Both the position numbers and the translations under genes were made by a program. A stretch of DNA of 64,000 nucleotides from Hyperoplus lanceolatus (Eukaryota; Chordata; Actinopteri; Uranoscopiformes; Ammodytidae): the NCBI GenBank assembly GCA_026929865.2, contig CM049413.1:19590001-19654000 (forward strand), given 5' to 3'. The notes below the pieces were generated by a model, which was not told the origin of the DNA, made no database searches, and saw nothing but the letters and a program-made list of their open reading frames with translations. The first letter of the stretch is position 1. Each line of letters begins with the position of its first letter. Below are positions 50,625 to 61,860 of this stretch, one piece after another.

Positions 50625-50800
50625 TGTGATTGGTGAATTCATACAAGTCTCTGATTGGCCAGTGCTTTCAGCCCCTCCCATGTTTAACAGCCGTGAGTAC
50701 GCCTCACCCTTTTCTGCTGGGACACGCCTTCTTTCTCTGAGTCCGGCCTCCTCCTCTGTCTGCCCCATGGTCTGCCCGCCTCTCCTACTGTGCTCCTCCT
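50625..50800. promoter_or_regulatory. Promoter-like block: two CCAAT boxes and CACCC/GC boxes
   Basis: GATTGGTG (near 50628) and GATTGGCC (near 50653) are about 25 bp apart and followed by CCCCTCCC and ACACGCC, NF-Y and Sp/KLF-type motifs. No gene is recognised downstream in either direction. Confidence 0.35.
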
Positions 50801-50967
50801 CCTCGATATACAGGGATTAAGGGTGTCATAGCGCCTCCTGGTGGCGAAAGATTTTAAAACGTGCATCATGCTATTTAAAAACCCACGCTATTCTGCACTT
50901 AATACAACAAAATATTCATATCCTTGACATTAAACCTAAAAACTGATATGAAACTGAATGAATGCTT

Positions 50968-51024
<57 letters not shown>

Positions 51025-51199
51025 ATCTATAAACTGGGTTTTAGAAATAGCAATAAACAAGAGAGTACTCTACAAACAAATATTTAAACTTTGAATTTGT
51101 TCAACTAGACCCATAGTGCCATCTATTGGTTGTATGTGTAACCTGTGGACCAAATCAGTAAAGCATGGGCAAGAGAATTCCCCAGCAAAACTTAAAGAT
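50801..51199. other. Intergenic with AT array and CTCF-like motif
   Basis: The AT microsatellite lies at 50970-51021. AGTGCCATCTATTGG (51114-51128) is, on the minus strand, one mismatch from the CTCF consensus CCASYAGRKGGCRS. A weaker similar motif is at 50831-50846 (GCGCCTCCTGGTGGCG). Confidence 0.45.
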
Positions 51200-51420
51200 A
51201 ATTGTCTAACCTTTATTTAACCAGGCAAATTGCTTGAGGTCAAATGACCTCTTTTTCGACCAAGGCCTGGCCAAAATGGCAGCAGCTAAAATAAATCAAA
51301 TACAAGACAAACATAAAAAGAAAGCAGACATGAGAAAACAGAGACGAAAGCACAGAAATGAGAACATAAGAAAAAAGCACAGACATGAGAAGACAGAGAC
51401 AAATACATTCCAATGGGTGA
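51200..51420. repeat. Interspersed repeat (retroelement 3' end type)
   Basis: CCTTTATTTAACCAGGCAAA, TTGAGGTCAAATGACCTC and GGCCTGGCCAAAATGGCAGC are the blocks of a repeat tail widespread in teleosts, followed by an A-rich AACATAAGAAA-type tract. No target duplication was found. Confidence 0.5.
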
Positions 51421-53104
51421 AGAAAAACAATTTTGAGAAAATACTACACAGTGAAACATTTACACACTCACCATTAAGAAACATGTAATTCGAGTTTTAA
51501 AATCATTCATGGTGATGAGTTCCAGTATTTAATGTTGAACAAAACTAGTACTACTGAAACTAGAGCTTAAAATGCAAGACAATTGATAGTCAAAGTGGCT
51601 ATAGGGGATCATTGCAAAACTCACGCACTAGATGTTATGAAATCTGTCAGTGACAGAAGGTCATCAGGAGGCAGAAAACCTTTTTTGTTTGACTGAAGTT
51701 TGAAGAACTTGATAAACTGACTGAAGCGTCAATGATTAATCAAAACATATCTTCATAAAGTATGTTCATATCCTTTTTTACCAAGTCACAGGTAAATCCA
51801 AACATACCCTCATCAGTTGCCGAAAGCAACACTGGAATAAGTTTTGAGAGGTGTTTATAATAATCTACCAGTGTTGTTTAAGAAAAAAAATGCACAATTG
51901 GATGGACATATTTTCACCAACAATTTAATTGAAACACTGAGTACATTTTGTAAATATTGTTAATTGTCTTCTCATTTCAACAAATTCCACGTGAAGACAA
52001 AAATCAACAGAAGGCCTGCTACAACCATTGACATTTAAAAACTATTAAACACATTAGCTACACTGACGAGTGTAAAAGGGGAAGTGTAGTTTATTTTCAG
52101 TCAGTCCCACACAAACTGTACACTGTACTGCTGCCATTAATTGTCACCTAGACCAGCAAATGTAAACCAATCCACAGCTGAAAATAGTCCCCACAATTAC
52201 ACTATTAAATCCTGTTTGAATAACGTTGGTTAAAAACCACAGTGCCCTCCTGTTTCAGGAAAATGCATAAACCATTTTTAAAATTGTAAAAATACATTTC
52301 TGACCAATTTTTTCTTTAGATTTATGTCTTCATTAGAAAGAAATGGGGTTGTTACTAAGATCCACAAAGAGGCAGGGTAAGTTGGAAAGTTTTTATGAAA
52401 AGGACATATTGGTTTTTCATGTCTTACCCTGCTTTTTTAAACAGTTTTACTACCTGTCATAAGAAGGAAACAAACCAGGACAATTTATCGTCTTTTCCTG
52501 CGATGCTTTCAGCGGGGGTTTGTCTAATTCTGCTTACGGATCCAAAAAAAAATGCTCAGGCATGTATAACAGGTTAAATACTTTAACATGAAGCTTTTTA
52601 TCTCTTTCTGAGGACAGAAAGATATGGAACGAAGCACTGCATGTCTCAATCCACTCCTGTCCCCATTGAACCTTCTGTTTGGGTCAATGTTTCGATGCGA
52701 CCACTACTTTCTTTATTGGCCGTGGGGATCAACAATCACACCACAGCATATTACACAGTAAACACAAACAGTACAGTGGCATTAGGCCTGTGTGGGACTG
52801 TCTTGCCCGGCGTCAGCACGTCTTCCCCATACAGGGATCCCGCAGAAATGGATTTGATCATCGATAAAACTATAAGGCGTCACCAGGGCCTGATGAATGT
52901 GTCTCCTCGCTGAGTGCCAGATCCCAGGCATGTAAAGTGTTGTGATGATGACCCGGCTGATATCTAAGTGAGGGGGAAGATAAAAAACTCCAGATAAATC
53001 AGCTCAACAGGGGGATAACAGCACATTCCCACAAATCACCCTGGGAATCCGAGGGTGTCCTGGTCCTGGAGAGGAATTCTGGGAACAATGCCAGATCCCA
53101 GACA

Positions 53105-53135
<31 letters not shown>

Positions 53136-54570
53136 GGACAGAGAGAGAGAGAGAGTGGCCTGTTTAATTCGGCTTCCTGTTTCTGTCCCTTTGTGTCTAC
53201 CTATAATTATCTTTGCCTCTGCATTGGTCTTTCCTCTGTGAATTCTTGATTCATTTGCCTGGAGTTAAAAAAAATGAAATGTATTAAATCAAAACCTGCA
53301 GGGCCTGAATTCCCATCAAGGAAACAGCGTCTGTTTTCAAGCAAGTGGACACATGTAAAAAAAAAAAAACACACATAGGGGAGTGGGAGGGAGAGGAAGC
53401 CCAAAAAGCAAGAAAATGGAAAGATGAAAAGGCTGTCGGGGGTGGCAAGGGTCTGCACATTTGAAACATTAAGTAGAGAGAATTACAGTGGCAGGGAGAA
53501 CAAGGTCTTAGGAGGGAGTGCTCGGAAAGAGAGAGAGAGCTCGGTGAGAGAACAAAGGGAGAGCTTGAGGTATAGGGAAGCCCTTCTTGGGATAAGACTC
53601 TGGATAAGTGTCGGAGACAAGCTCGTAAATCGCACGCGCCATAGTCTGCGAGCTGGGGCCGGGGGGTCAGGGTGGGAGAGCACAAAGAGAAGGGCTGGGG
53701 AGAGGTGGGAGGTAAATGATAATGCTGAAAGATAGACTGAAAACGTAGCCATAAAAAAACATCTTAAGGTTGAATCACTAAAACCAGATGCCATTTGGAT
53801 ACTATTTTCCCTTTGGAGACTGAGCCGCTGTAGTGAACATGCCCTCTGTGCTCAGAGAGGTGGGACTGGACATGGCAACAGCATCATGGCAACAATGTAG
53901 TATCTCCATGAAAGGATTCAATTAAAGTTCCCCGCCGGTTGTCATTATCAACCGGTGTGTCTCTTACACCAAGCATTGCTCACATTCTGTGCACTCAGAA
54001 CGCAAATACAGCCCCATTGAGTCATTGGTGGTTCATCTAAATATAGGCTATTTCCGACCTGTTCGGGAACCGGAATGGTGAGTGACATCTTCCCCAATAC
54101 TGTGATTATAATGTTTGCCAGAGCTGACTGAGTTGTACAAAGGTCGCTAGATACAGATGTTTCAACAAATTAACAGCACTTTATAACAAACACATATACC
54201 TGCTGTCAAAAGTCTTGTGTGAGCTTTTTCAAAAGAGGCTTGCTCATGAAAAAAAGGCCATTTGAGTACGTTTTGAAGGATTTTAACAAGATTCTTAAAC
54301 AAAACAAAACTGACACAACTGATCAATTCCCCTTGAACAGAGTGCAGTTTTTTTTCAACAAACACATTAGATGAGACAATTCTCACTTGGCAACAAGGGA
54401 AATTAGAAACTTGCATAACCCAAAGTTGGACAACTAGCTGGTAAAGGAATAATTGCTGATTTATATACCTGGTATGTGCAGTGTCCAATTAGTACATACT
54501 TGAATATCTGTGCTGAGGCTAAGTAATTAAATAAATAGGCCTACGTACATGATCAGCCTCTGTTCAAGAT
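51421..54570. other. Intergenic, no gene seen
   Basis: No exon recognised. A GA tract at 53100-53155 and a poly-A run at 53358 are the only simple repeats. The open frame at 52641-52913 shows no known domain. Confidence 0.55.
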
Positions 54571-54576
54571 GCTCAA

Positions 54577-55130
54577 ATTAAAGGGGCACACCACCAATTC
54601 CACACAAAAACATCTGTTTAATCTTCACATTCGTACTTGTAATGAGCAGTATGGCACAGCATGTGGAAAAACAGCTGTGTACTGGCGCAGCCCGGGGAGG
54701 AGCTTTGTCAAATCTGAGAAAACTATGCTGATGATGTAATTGTTATTTAACACATGTTGCATTGTGGTAAGTGTAGGATCCAGTATTTTGGGTAGATTGA
54801 CCCTATAAGAATGGCATGATACCTCCATCTCTCCTGCATTGGTTTTAAACCTCCTTTTTAAAGGTGCTACGAGCAACTTTTAAATATTTCTGAGACACTC
54901 TTATTCTTCCTCTGATGATCATCAATTGCATGAAACAGCCAATGAGACCATCAGTGCAAATAATGCTATTTCTATATCGTTTTTTGCTATGCCTTTGTCA
55001 TGGGTACGCTCACCCAGGAGCAGCTGGCATAGTAAGAACACTACAGCTTTCTCCAAAAGGGGTGCAAGAATGATTACAAACTGAAGGTTCCTCAGAGCAC
55101 CTTTATTCTGTCCCAACATGTATTCCAAAA
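54577..55130. repeat. Two adjoining MITE-like repeats
   Basis: AAAGGGGCACACCACCAATT (54579) begins a repeat type that is abundant in teleosts; it runs to about 54862. A second type starts AAAGGTGCTACGAGCAACTT (54862) and runs to about 55130. They meet at a TTTTTAAAGG junction. Families were recognised by their starts only. Confidence 0.45.
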
Positions 55131-55569
55131 ATTATTTTAAAGTTTCCACCTTAAATGTAACATAACACACCAAATTGGCAGATTAAACTACACTCAAAAA
55201 TAAATGCACATTTCTAAAGATTTACGCCCTCACTAGTAACAAGGGGCCCACGGCTGAGAGCCACAGACAGTCTGGAGTCTGAGAGTATTGAAGGACGGAC
55301 TTAATCGCTTTGGTCTTTTCATGGGATCTGTTGTCAATTACAAAAATATAAAATATCCCCAACCTTTTACTTTAAGTGATATTGTGTCTTGTGTCTTTTT
55401 ATTCTTTGTGGGTGCAGGCCAAAGGATTATACCAGGCCTTCAGCAAATATATCTGCTGTTTTCCCCTTCCAATTGTAACAGCTGGGAAATATATGTGGAG
55501 CTCTCCATTAACTGTCAGTGTCCAGCAGAAACATGCAACTGTGAGGTACCAATGTACAATATGTTTCAA
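55131..55569. other. Intergenic upstream of npvf, nothing recognised
   Basis: No coding similarity; open frames here have no recognised domain. Confidence 0.5.
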
Positions 55570-55662
55570 TGAAATAGTTAGTGTAACTTTTTTATATAAA
55601 TGAATGTCAGTTACGTTCAATCCATTGCCAAATGAGTTGACACAAAGTTGATTAAGCCAATG
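55570..55662. mobile_element. MITE, copy C (partial)
   Basis: GTGTAACTTTTTTATATAAA through TTGACACAAAGTTGATTAAGCC aligns to the left part of copy A (37054). The remainder is absent. Confidence 0.6.
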
Positions 55663-55710
55663 ATGTCGTCGCCGTCGCCCCACCCCCAAATAATCAAATG
55701 TATCAAACAA

Positions 55711-55885
55711 GGGGCACTCTATTGGTGTAGTGGACAGAGCGAGTACCATATTGGCTCCGGCCTTCGTTGCAGTGGTCACAAGTTCAAATCCGACCTGTGG
55801 ACCTTTACTGCATGTCATCCCCCCTCTCTCTCTGTCTCCCCATTTCAACTCTGTACTGTCCAATGAAAATAATCTTAAAAAAAAC
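55711..55885 (+). mobile_element. tRNA-derived SINE with 11-bp target duplication
   Basis: GTATCAAACAA occurs at 55700-55710 and 55886-55896, directly flanking the insert. Inside are an A-box-like TGGTGTAGTGGACAGAGC, a B box GTTCAAATCCGAC (55782-55794), a TGCATGTCATCCCCCCTCTC body typical of a common fish SINE, and an A-rich tail. The perfect duplication marks target-primed retrotransposition. It lies about 0.5 kb upstream of npvf. Confidence 0.88.
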
Positions 55886-55896
55886 GTATCAAACAA

Positions 55897-56389
55897 CTGG
55901 AAGCTAAATAGCTGATAAGACCAAGATGGATGAAAGACGTTGACGCTGCTTGTCTTGTTTGTCAGTCCATCAAAGCACCCTTTGCTCTCGTAACATAAGG
56001 GATGGTTCACTAATTGACATTGCCAACCAGATTATAATTGATTAGTACCATTTATGGTGCAGAGACAATACAGGCATATTGTAGAATTGGACAATACAAG
56101 ATGATGACACGCTGAATAGAAAAAGAAAAAAATACCAACTGGTTCTTTCAGTGGACCAATTAGGACATACATACATGCCTTTTTTTAAAAACATATTCTT
56201 CAGAGCTGGATGATTACTTAGACAGGAATCTGCTCAGTTTTAAATTAGGCCAAAAATGTACCATCTACTGTAGCCATAAATGTGTGTGTGTGTGGGTGAA
56301 TGGGTGTCTTTATCTCACATAAGGGTGACGTATGTTTTCAAAGGTCTTTAATAAGAGGCCAAAGAGGCGGTGGTCGGGAGAAAGTGAAC
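55897..56389 (+). promoter_or_regulatory. npvf upstream region
   Basis: Holds the 5' flank and 5' UTR of npvf. A TTTAATAAGAGG motif (56347) is the only TATA-like sequence close to the start. A short TG tract is at 56281-56292. No factor site is assigned. Confidence 0.35.
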
Positions 56390-56551
56390 ATGTCCCCTGT
56401 GGCGTTTCTGTCAGCGCTCCTGATGCTAGGGAGTGTGAGAGGGGCAGCAGAATCTGACCTCAGGCTCTATGGGAAAGCAGTCTACAGTGATGAGACTTTG
56501 CTGGGCAGCAACGATGCAAGACGCACACACAGGACACAGCCACACCAACCG
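56390..56551 (+). CDS. npvf: npvf coding exon 1 (LPXRFamide/GnIH precursor, signal peptide)
   Basis: Encodes 54 residues: a signal peptide (MSPVAFLSALLMLGSVRGAA) and the start of the pro-region. The exon ends CCG|GTAAGA in phase 0. With exons 2 and 3 the precursor is 196 residues, close to the zebrafish protein (about 198). NPVF is a secreted hypothalamic precursor cleaved to RFamide peptides that act on NPFF-type receptors and modulate gonadotropin, feeding and sleep. The start at 56390 places the hydrophobic core right at the N-terminus; an in-frame ATG at 56300 would add 30 polar residues and is less likely. Position beside cycs and opposite nfe2l3 matches human NPVF. Confidence 0.9.
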
Positions 56552-56727
56552 GTAAGAGCTATTTATCACTGATTCCAACTATTCACAAGCCCATTTAATT
56601 ACTGCTATGTTTGAAGAAATAATGATAGAGAATTGTATGGCTGAACTCAGAAAGTAATAGCGAAAATGAAGACTGCAATTGACGATTATTCTGCCAACTT
56701 TTTTCTGGATTAGTTCATTTGTTTTTT

Positions 56728-58424
56728 CAGTGATTCTTGAGAACCGGGACAAAAGGCCGTCTTCCATATGTAACTGCTGTTATCTTTAAAAATAAAAAAC
56801 ATTTAAAATTGTAGATGTTATTAGGGATTAAGAATATAATGTCTGGAGCACAATTATCTCCTTAAATTGTATTTGATCATTATTATGTCAAATATATGAC
56901 ACTTGTTATCTTCTCACGACGCCCAAAACAGTGTGTCCACAGAGAGGGTTTCAATCTTTCATATGCAATAAAACGTATTAAAAAGTTACTTTAATGTTTA
57001 AAATTGTTTTTTTCATCAAAAGCAACACTAAATAATCTCTCATATCAATAAAAACTGTTTTTTTCTACACATTCATGTTTTATATGGTTTCAAAGTGGTG
57101 GGACACTTTTTGTCACCACCGTCAGACAATCCATTAAAATGTAAGAAAATCAGCCAAAATAATGGGCAGCTGTCACTATGAAGGACCTCTTGTCACATTC
57201 TACCTCTGCAGAGTACATTAGAGTCAGACAGGCTCTGATAAGTGTTGTAGTTTTAGAATATTTTACATTCCAAATCTTGAAAGTCATGCGTCACAACCAT
57301 GATATGTCAACACCGACTTACAATTTCTGAAGAAGTTATTTGAAATGTTTCGATAATTTTATATTCCTGAAGTAGTTCATACTAGCACCAATCATCAACA
57401 GAAAAACCAAATGGCTACTAGATTAATTACATTTTTTTTGTTTAAGAAACGTTAAATATGTCAACACCGTCAGATTTCAACTCCGTCAGATTTCCTGTCT
57501 GACGGAGTTGACATTCAATGTGAAGGCATCATATTTGGGTTGTTCTCAAGTTATTATAATTATATTAAATATAGAAATAGGGTTTAATTTTTTTAATACT
57601 GTATTCATGGAAACTATCACAGTCTTCTTTTTTCATGGGTGATTCTTAAAAAAGTACAGGATGATATACAAAATGAGGCGATTTGGTGTGAGTCGTTTAG
57701 AGCAAGTCTGATTGAAAGACTGTAATGTGAATCTTGAATTAAGGCTCAACCAATTATGCTGTTATGAAATCACTGTTATTGATTATTCTACAAATTTGAT
57801 GGTTATCTGGGTTTTATGTCACCACGGTGCGAAATTTCAAATTCATAAGATATACTTGTCAACTCTGTCAGATATACTTGTCAACTCCGTCAGATTTATA
57901 TTATTTTGATGACAATACATAATGATATTTCATAGTTGTTGAGGAATGGTTGGTCATATGTGAAAATCTAACCTGTCACCCAACATGAGAATGTGTTTTG
58001 AAATTTGAAACACATCTTGATTGCTATTAATTTTAAAGTAAACATTATATTACACAGTTCAACTAAAGAACAGAATCGATATTAAATATCTATAGTCATA
58101 TACATTTTGAAAATATTTTTTGTGGCCTCCGTCAGTCTTGGTGAATATTTGTGATCACAATACATCTCGTTGGTCTAGCATAAATTGAGGGAAAATTAAT
58201 TTGTGTTTTTGGTGTCTGACGGTGTTGACACAAAATAAGGAATTGCAAGCTAAAAAGCCTATTTTGATAAAAAAAAAAGGATAAAAGGTGGGAGGTTGTA
58301 TCAAAGTGTAGCCCATTAGCTTAGTATATCCTGGAAACATACATGTAATTTAATTTGCCTAAACATAGGTTTTGTATTTTTTAAACATTGCACCCTGTTT
58401 TATCCCACTTCTCAAGAATCACTG
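56728..58424. mobile_element. DNA transposon in npvf intron 1, unclassified
   Basis: A 16-bp perfect inverted repeat CAGTGATTCTTGAGAA bounds 1,697 bp; similarity continues as GGGA.AAAA. Within it, the 16-mer TGTCAACTCCGTCAGA and variants occur at 57111, 57459, 57476, 57857 and 57879 (plus) and at 57498 and 58215 (inverted), like subterminal transposase-binding repeats. No transposase frame is seen and no clear target duplication was found. It fills about 80% of the 2,127-bp intron. Confidence 0.72.
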
Positions 58425-58678
58425 TTTTAATAAAATGTAGACAAACAGTGAAAAAAACAACAACTCGTTCCATTGTCAAAAGACTTCTACCATAATCACT
58501 TCCTTTCATATGACAAAGAAAATAAACAATTTCTCACATTTTAGGAGATGGAACCAGCAAATGTGTCGCATACCGTAGATGCTTGAAATATGACAAACAT
58601 GTATTGTCCATGATAAATAAACATTTAAAATATATTTGAATGATACTGATCTTGACTCAAACATGATTGTGTTTCCAG

Positions 58679-59043
58679 ATGAAAAATGAAATCAGCCGGA
58701 GTTTGGATTTTGAGAGCTTCAACAAAATCGTTGTCCCCACCACCAGCAAAATCAGCTTCCCGTCCATCAAAAGGCTGTATCCGCCCACTGCCAAACCTCT
58801 GCACCTGCACGCCAACATGCCCATGCGCTTTGGAAGGGAGAGCCTTGCTGGTGATGAGCGCTCCCCCAATTCTGCCCCCAACCTGCCGCAGAGGTTCGGA
58901 CGGTCTTGGGGAATGACACAAACGTGTTCAGCGTGCCTTGGTCTCCTGGAAGCACCGGACCCAGTGCAAAGTCCGAGACTAAGGAAAAATACTCTTGACA
59001 GGAGCTTGCTTAGGACTTTGGCCAACACACAGTTATTGCACTG
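58679..59043 (+). CDS. npvf: npvf coding exon 2 (two LPXRFamide peptides)
   Basis: Acceptor GTTTCCAG (58677-58678) opens phase 0; the exon ends CACTG|GTAGGC in phase 2. It encodes precursor residues 55-175 plus two bases. Peptide 1 is PLHLHANMPMRF followed by amidation and cleavage signal GR (58796-58837); peptide 2 is SPNSAPNLPQRF-GR (58862-58903), preceded by Arg. These are LPXRF/MPMRF-type peptides diagnostic of the GnIH family. After peptide 2 comes a Cys-containing spacer and QSPRLRKN, where a third LPXRF-GR unit occurs in several fishes; no RF-G is present here. Reading past the donor gives an immediate TAG. Confidence 0.93.
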
Positions 59044-59367
59044 GTAGGCAAATTCCGTCCGATAATTGATTAATATGTTTAATGTTTAAGTTATGCCAGA
59101 ATTTGCAGTCAAAACTCAAGGTCCCTTTCCTGGCCTCAGTTTCCATCTGTCCATAAACACACACTTCTTTTCAATGGATTGAGATGGAGTCCTCCCATCA
59201 TGCATTAGGTGACAGATCACTAGTTTATGATAAGGCTGTAACCTTCTTCTTCTTAACCCCTTTATTTCTGTTTATTTTGCTATTTCAGTTTTAACATCTT
59301 TACACAACTATGAGTTTTCACTTTTGTTATTCTTGAATGACACAAACTGTGTGTTGTTGTCCCACAG

Positions 59368-59431
59368 GGCTGACGAATTCGACTTTACAACGAGTGCAGA
59401 AGAGGTGGAGATGCAAGAAAAAAGACTTTAA
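59368..59431 (+). CDS. npvf: npvf coding exon 3 (C-terminus)
   Basis: Acceptor TTGTCCCACAG (59366-59367) joins in phase 2 to complete the Trp codon and encodes ADEFDFTTSAEEVEMQEKRL before TAA (59429-59431). The acidic tail resembles the end of teleost NPVF precursors. Correct phase at both junctions and an AATAAA 200 bp later support the three-exon model. Confidence 0.85.
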
Positions 59432-59631
59432 AGGAGGAAATAGGATTACATAGGCCAACACTCAGGTCCACTATGACGTGTAAATATCAACACAATATTT
59501 TCACTGCTAAGAGAATTGTTTGAAGTCAGAATCTTTAACGGAAGATCATAAAGATGAAATATTTAAATGTTAAAGTCCCTTTAAAAAAGGTTATGTATTA
59601 TTGTGACAGAAAACACATATTAAACTATTAT

Positions 59632-59637
59632 AATAAA
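59632..59637 (+). terminator. npvf polyadenylation signal AATAAA
   Basis: The hexamer lies 201 bp after the stop and is followed by the GT-rich sequence GTGTTTTGTGGTTTGGG (59651), the expected downstream element. Confidence 0.75.
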
Positions 59638-59664
59638 AGTTTCAAGCAAGTGTTTTGTGGTTTG

Positions 59665-60580
59665 GGTTCTTCGCTTCTCTATTGAGTCCTACTTAATTAA
59701 CTTTTTCTCATATATCTGAAAACATTTGCCTCATGTGTGTTTCATTCTGATCCTTCATGCACCATAAGGAACAAAGAGCATTTGCAAGCAAAATTAATAC
59801 ATTATTTTCAATTGAGTTGACAAAATGTTTTTGATTTAGTTTGACAAGATTTTTTTTTCTCTGTTTTGCACTTTTATTAATTATCAAATGAAATAATAAA
59901 CTTAGCCTAACCCTCTCTCAGTACACTGAGTGGCCACTAGAGGGAGACAAACACCAAGTCAAGGTCTACTGGAGTTTCTGAACCAACACAGAAGCTACAA
60001 ATAGCAAGCTTCAGTGCTAGAATAATTTCCGTTAACAGTCTTTAAATGGCCGGAGGGAAGCACATCATTCAAGAAAAAATATACAGTTTGTTGGGATCTG
60101 TGTACCTTTGGGGTACATAAAGGTACCATTGCCTAGGAAACGCCCCTCTCTGTCCCTTATAAGTGCCACCTGTCCATCCACTGTCCAAATGAGCCAGAGT
60201 TTGAAGTGAAGCTAACACATCTATCTTAGACTATAGAAGCCGTAAGATATGTTTTATGCTGGTTTATTAATTAACTATATGGATTATCTGTCAAATAAAA
60301 AGCCTATACCGATAAACAACAAAATTCCAAATATCCGCCCAATAATAGGCCAGTGCGATACTTGGTCCACCCCTTATAGAAGCTTTGTATTGAACTTCTT
60401 CTGGAGAAATTCGTAAAGTTACGTGATATAAATTTAAAATAATTAGTAGCCTATTTCATACTGAGCCAAATTAATTTGCAGTTGTAAAAACATGATGATC
60501 TATGTTCACCCTACATCTTTTAAAGTTCTCCTAAATTAGGCTATCCTTTTTATTTCAGATTATTTGACACTTTATTATTA

Positions 60581-60637
<57 letters not shown>

Positions 60638-61240
60638 TTATTATTTACAACACACAATAGGCTATGTTGAATCAACACACTTCTTTGAGTGTAGTAGACT
60701 TGACACTTTAGTATGACAAACTTGACAAAGTCAATGCAGCAAGATGACATGAGTGAGTCAAGTTGAGTCAACAAATCCTTTTTTTACAGTGCATGAATAA
60801 TTGCTGCATTCCTTTTAGATGTGTCAGTTCTAGGGCCCTATTGCTGGCTCACTAAGTAGACCTACTTTACCCAAATGAAACGGTCCTGGAGGCCTCATAA
60901 ATGATAGTGGGACCCTGAAACTGATGCAACTAATTGGAATCAGCCCATCATTAACTGAATACTATTATAGCCTATTACTATCAATACGTTTAGCCTACTA
61001 TTAATACAGTAGGCCTAACGTAGGCCTAATAATGTCAACCCATGTCTGCTGTGAAAATATGACAGTAGCCTATGCAAACCGGTAGAAGCTTGTTCTACAG
61101 GTTCAACTCTATAGGCCAACAGGTCTCACCCCTCACCTGCCTTTGGAAACTGAATGGGTGTGGCCCTGTAGCTGCGTAGTCTTCTTCTCTTCAGGCTTAC
61201 GCAATTTTTTCTTCTCCTTTTTTCTTTTTTAATAACATTC
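59665..61240. other. npvf-cycs intergenic DNA, no gene seen
   Basis: About 1.6 kb separate the npvf poly(A) signal from the presumed cycs first exon. It contains a TTA array (60577-60637) and a CTCF-like motif (CCACTAGAGGGAG, 59934-59946, one core mismatch). In human an additional gene (C7orf31) lies in the corresponding interval; no trace was seen. Confidence 0.55.
60577..60637. repeat. (TTA)n microsatellite, about 19 units
   Basis: Trinucleotide ATT/TTA array; the Ile-rich minus-strand frame is its translation. Confidence 0.95.
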
Positions 61241-61299
61241 TTATTCAACCCGACCCAGAGCCGCTCCCATTCGAAATCTGAGATCGTTTGTTTTGTAAT

Positions 61300-61463
61300 T
61301 CAAATCCGGTCGCGTCCCGGAGAGAGTGAGGGCACTGCTTTGCTGCTAGAAACTTCTTGTTAACAAACGACAACAGGGGAATCTAAGAAGTTTGACTCGG
61401 GAAAAGAGGGAGGAAACGTAGCCTATTCTACCTGGAGGAACTTGAAACACACACGTCCCTCAG
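61300..61463 (+). other. cycs: Probable non-coding exon 1 of cycs
   Basis: A CpG-containing block ends in CCCTCAG|GTAGCC (donor at 61464-61465), 623 bp before the acceptor TCCTCCCAG (61085 series, AG at 62085-62086) that precedes the start codon. Vertebrate CYCS genes have such an untranslated first exon. The 5' end is not defined by sequence. Confidence 0.45.
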
Positions 61464-61644
61464 GTAGCCTACGGTAATGTTGATCTGTTGGTTATTGTTG
61501 GCTGGCAACCTTGTTTGCTGTGTTTTACCTGTCTAACAATCAGGTCTAAATTCATGTTGCCATGGCGACGCACCGTGTGTCTGTGGTGAATTAAGTTTTA
61601 CTGCTGTGTTTTCCTTCTTCACTGTTCAAAGTGGTGATTTTTAG

Positions 61645-61860
61645 GATAGTAAACATAGGCTAGCTAGATGTTTAGTTTCAGGTTGAGCATACAGCACAGA
61701 TAGTAAACATAGGCTAGCTAGATGTTTAGTTTCAGGTTGAGCATACAGCACAGATAGTAAACATAGGCTAGCTAGATGTTTAGTTTCAGGTTGAGCATAC
61801 AGCACAGATAGTAAACATAGGCTAGCTAGATGTTTAGTTTCAGGTTGAGCATACAGCACA
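61645..61860 (+). repeat. 54-bp tandem repeat, four copies, in cycs intron 1
   Basis: Units start at 61645, 61699, 61753 and 61807 and appear identical. Each contains GGCTAGCTAGATG and ends AGCATACAGCACA. The period is a multiple of three without stops on the minus strand, which creates a spurious 72-codon frame of four 18-residue repeats. Confidence 0.95.

Noticed and set aside
50332-50820. Proline-rich 162-codon open frame
   Set aside because: Its proline stretch is poly-C DNA; no conserved motif.
52641-52913. 90-codon open frame
   Set aside because: No recognised family or signal; chance frame.
56300-56389. Upstream in-frame ATG of npvf
   Set aside because: It would bury the signal peptide behind 30 polar residues.
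61641-61859. Minus-strand 72-residue protein of 18-residue repeats
   Set aside because: It only reflects a stop-free 54-bp tandem repeat in an intron.
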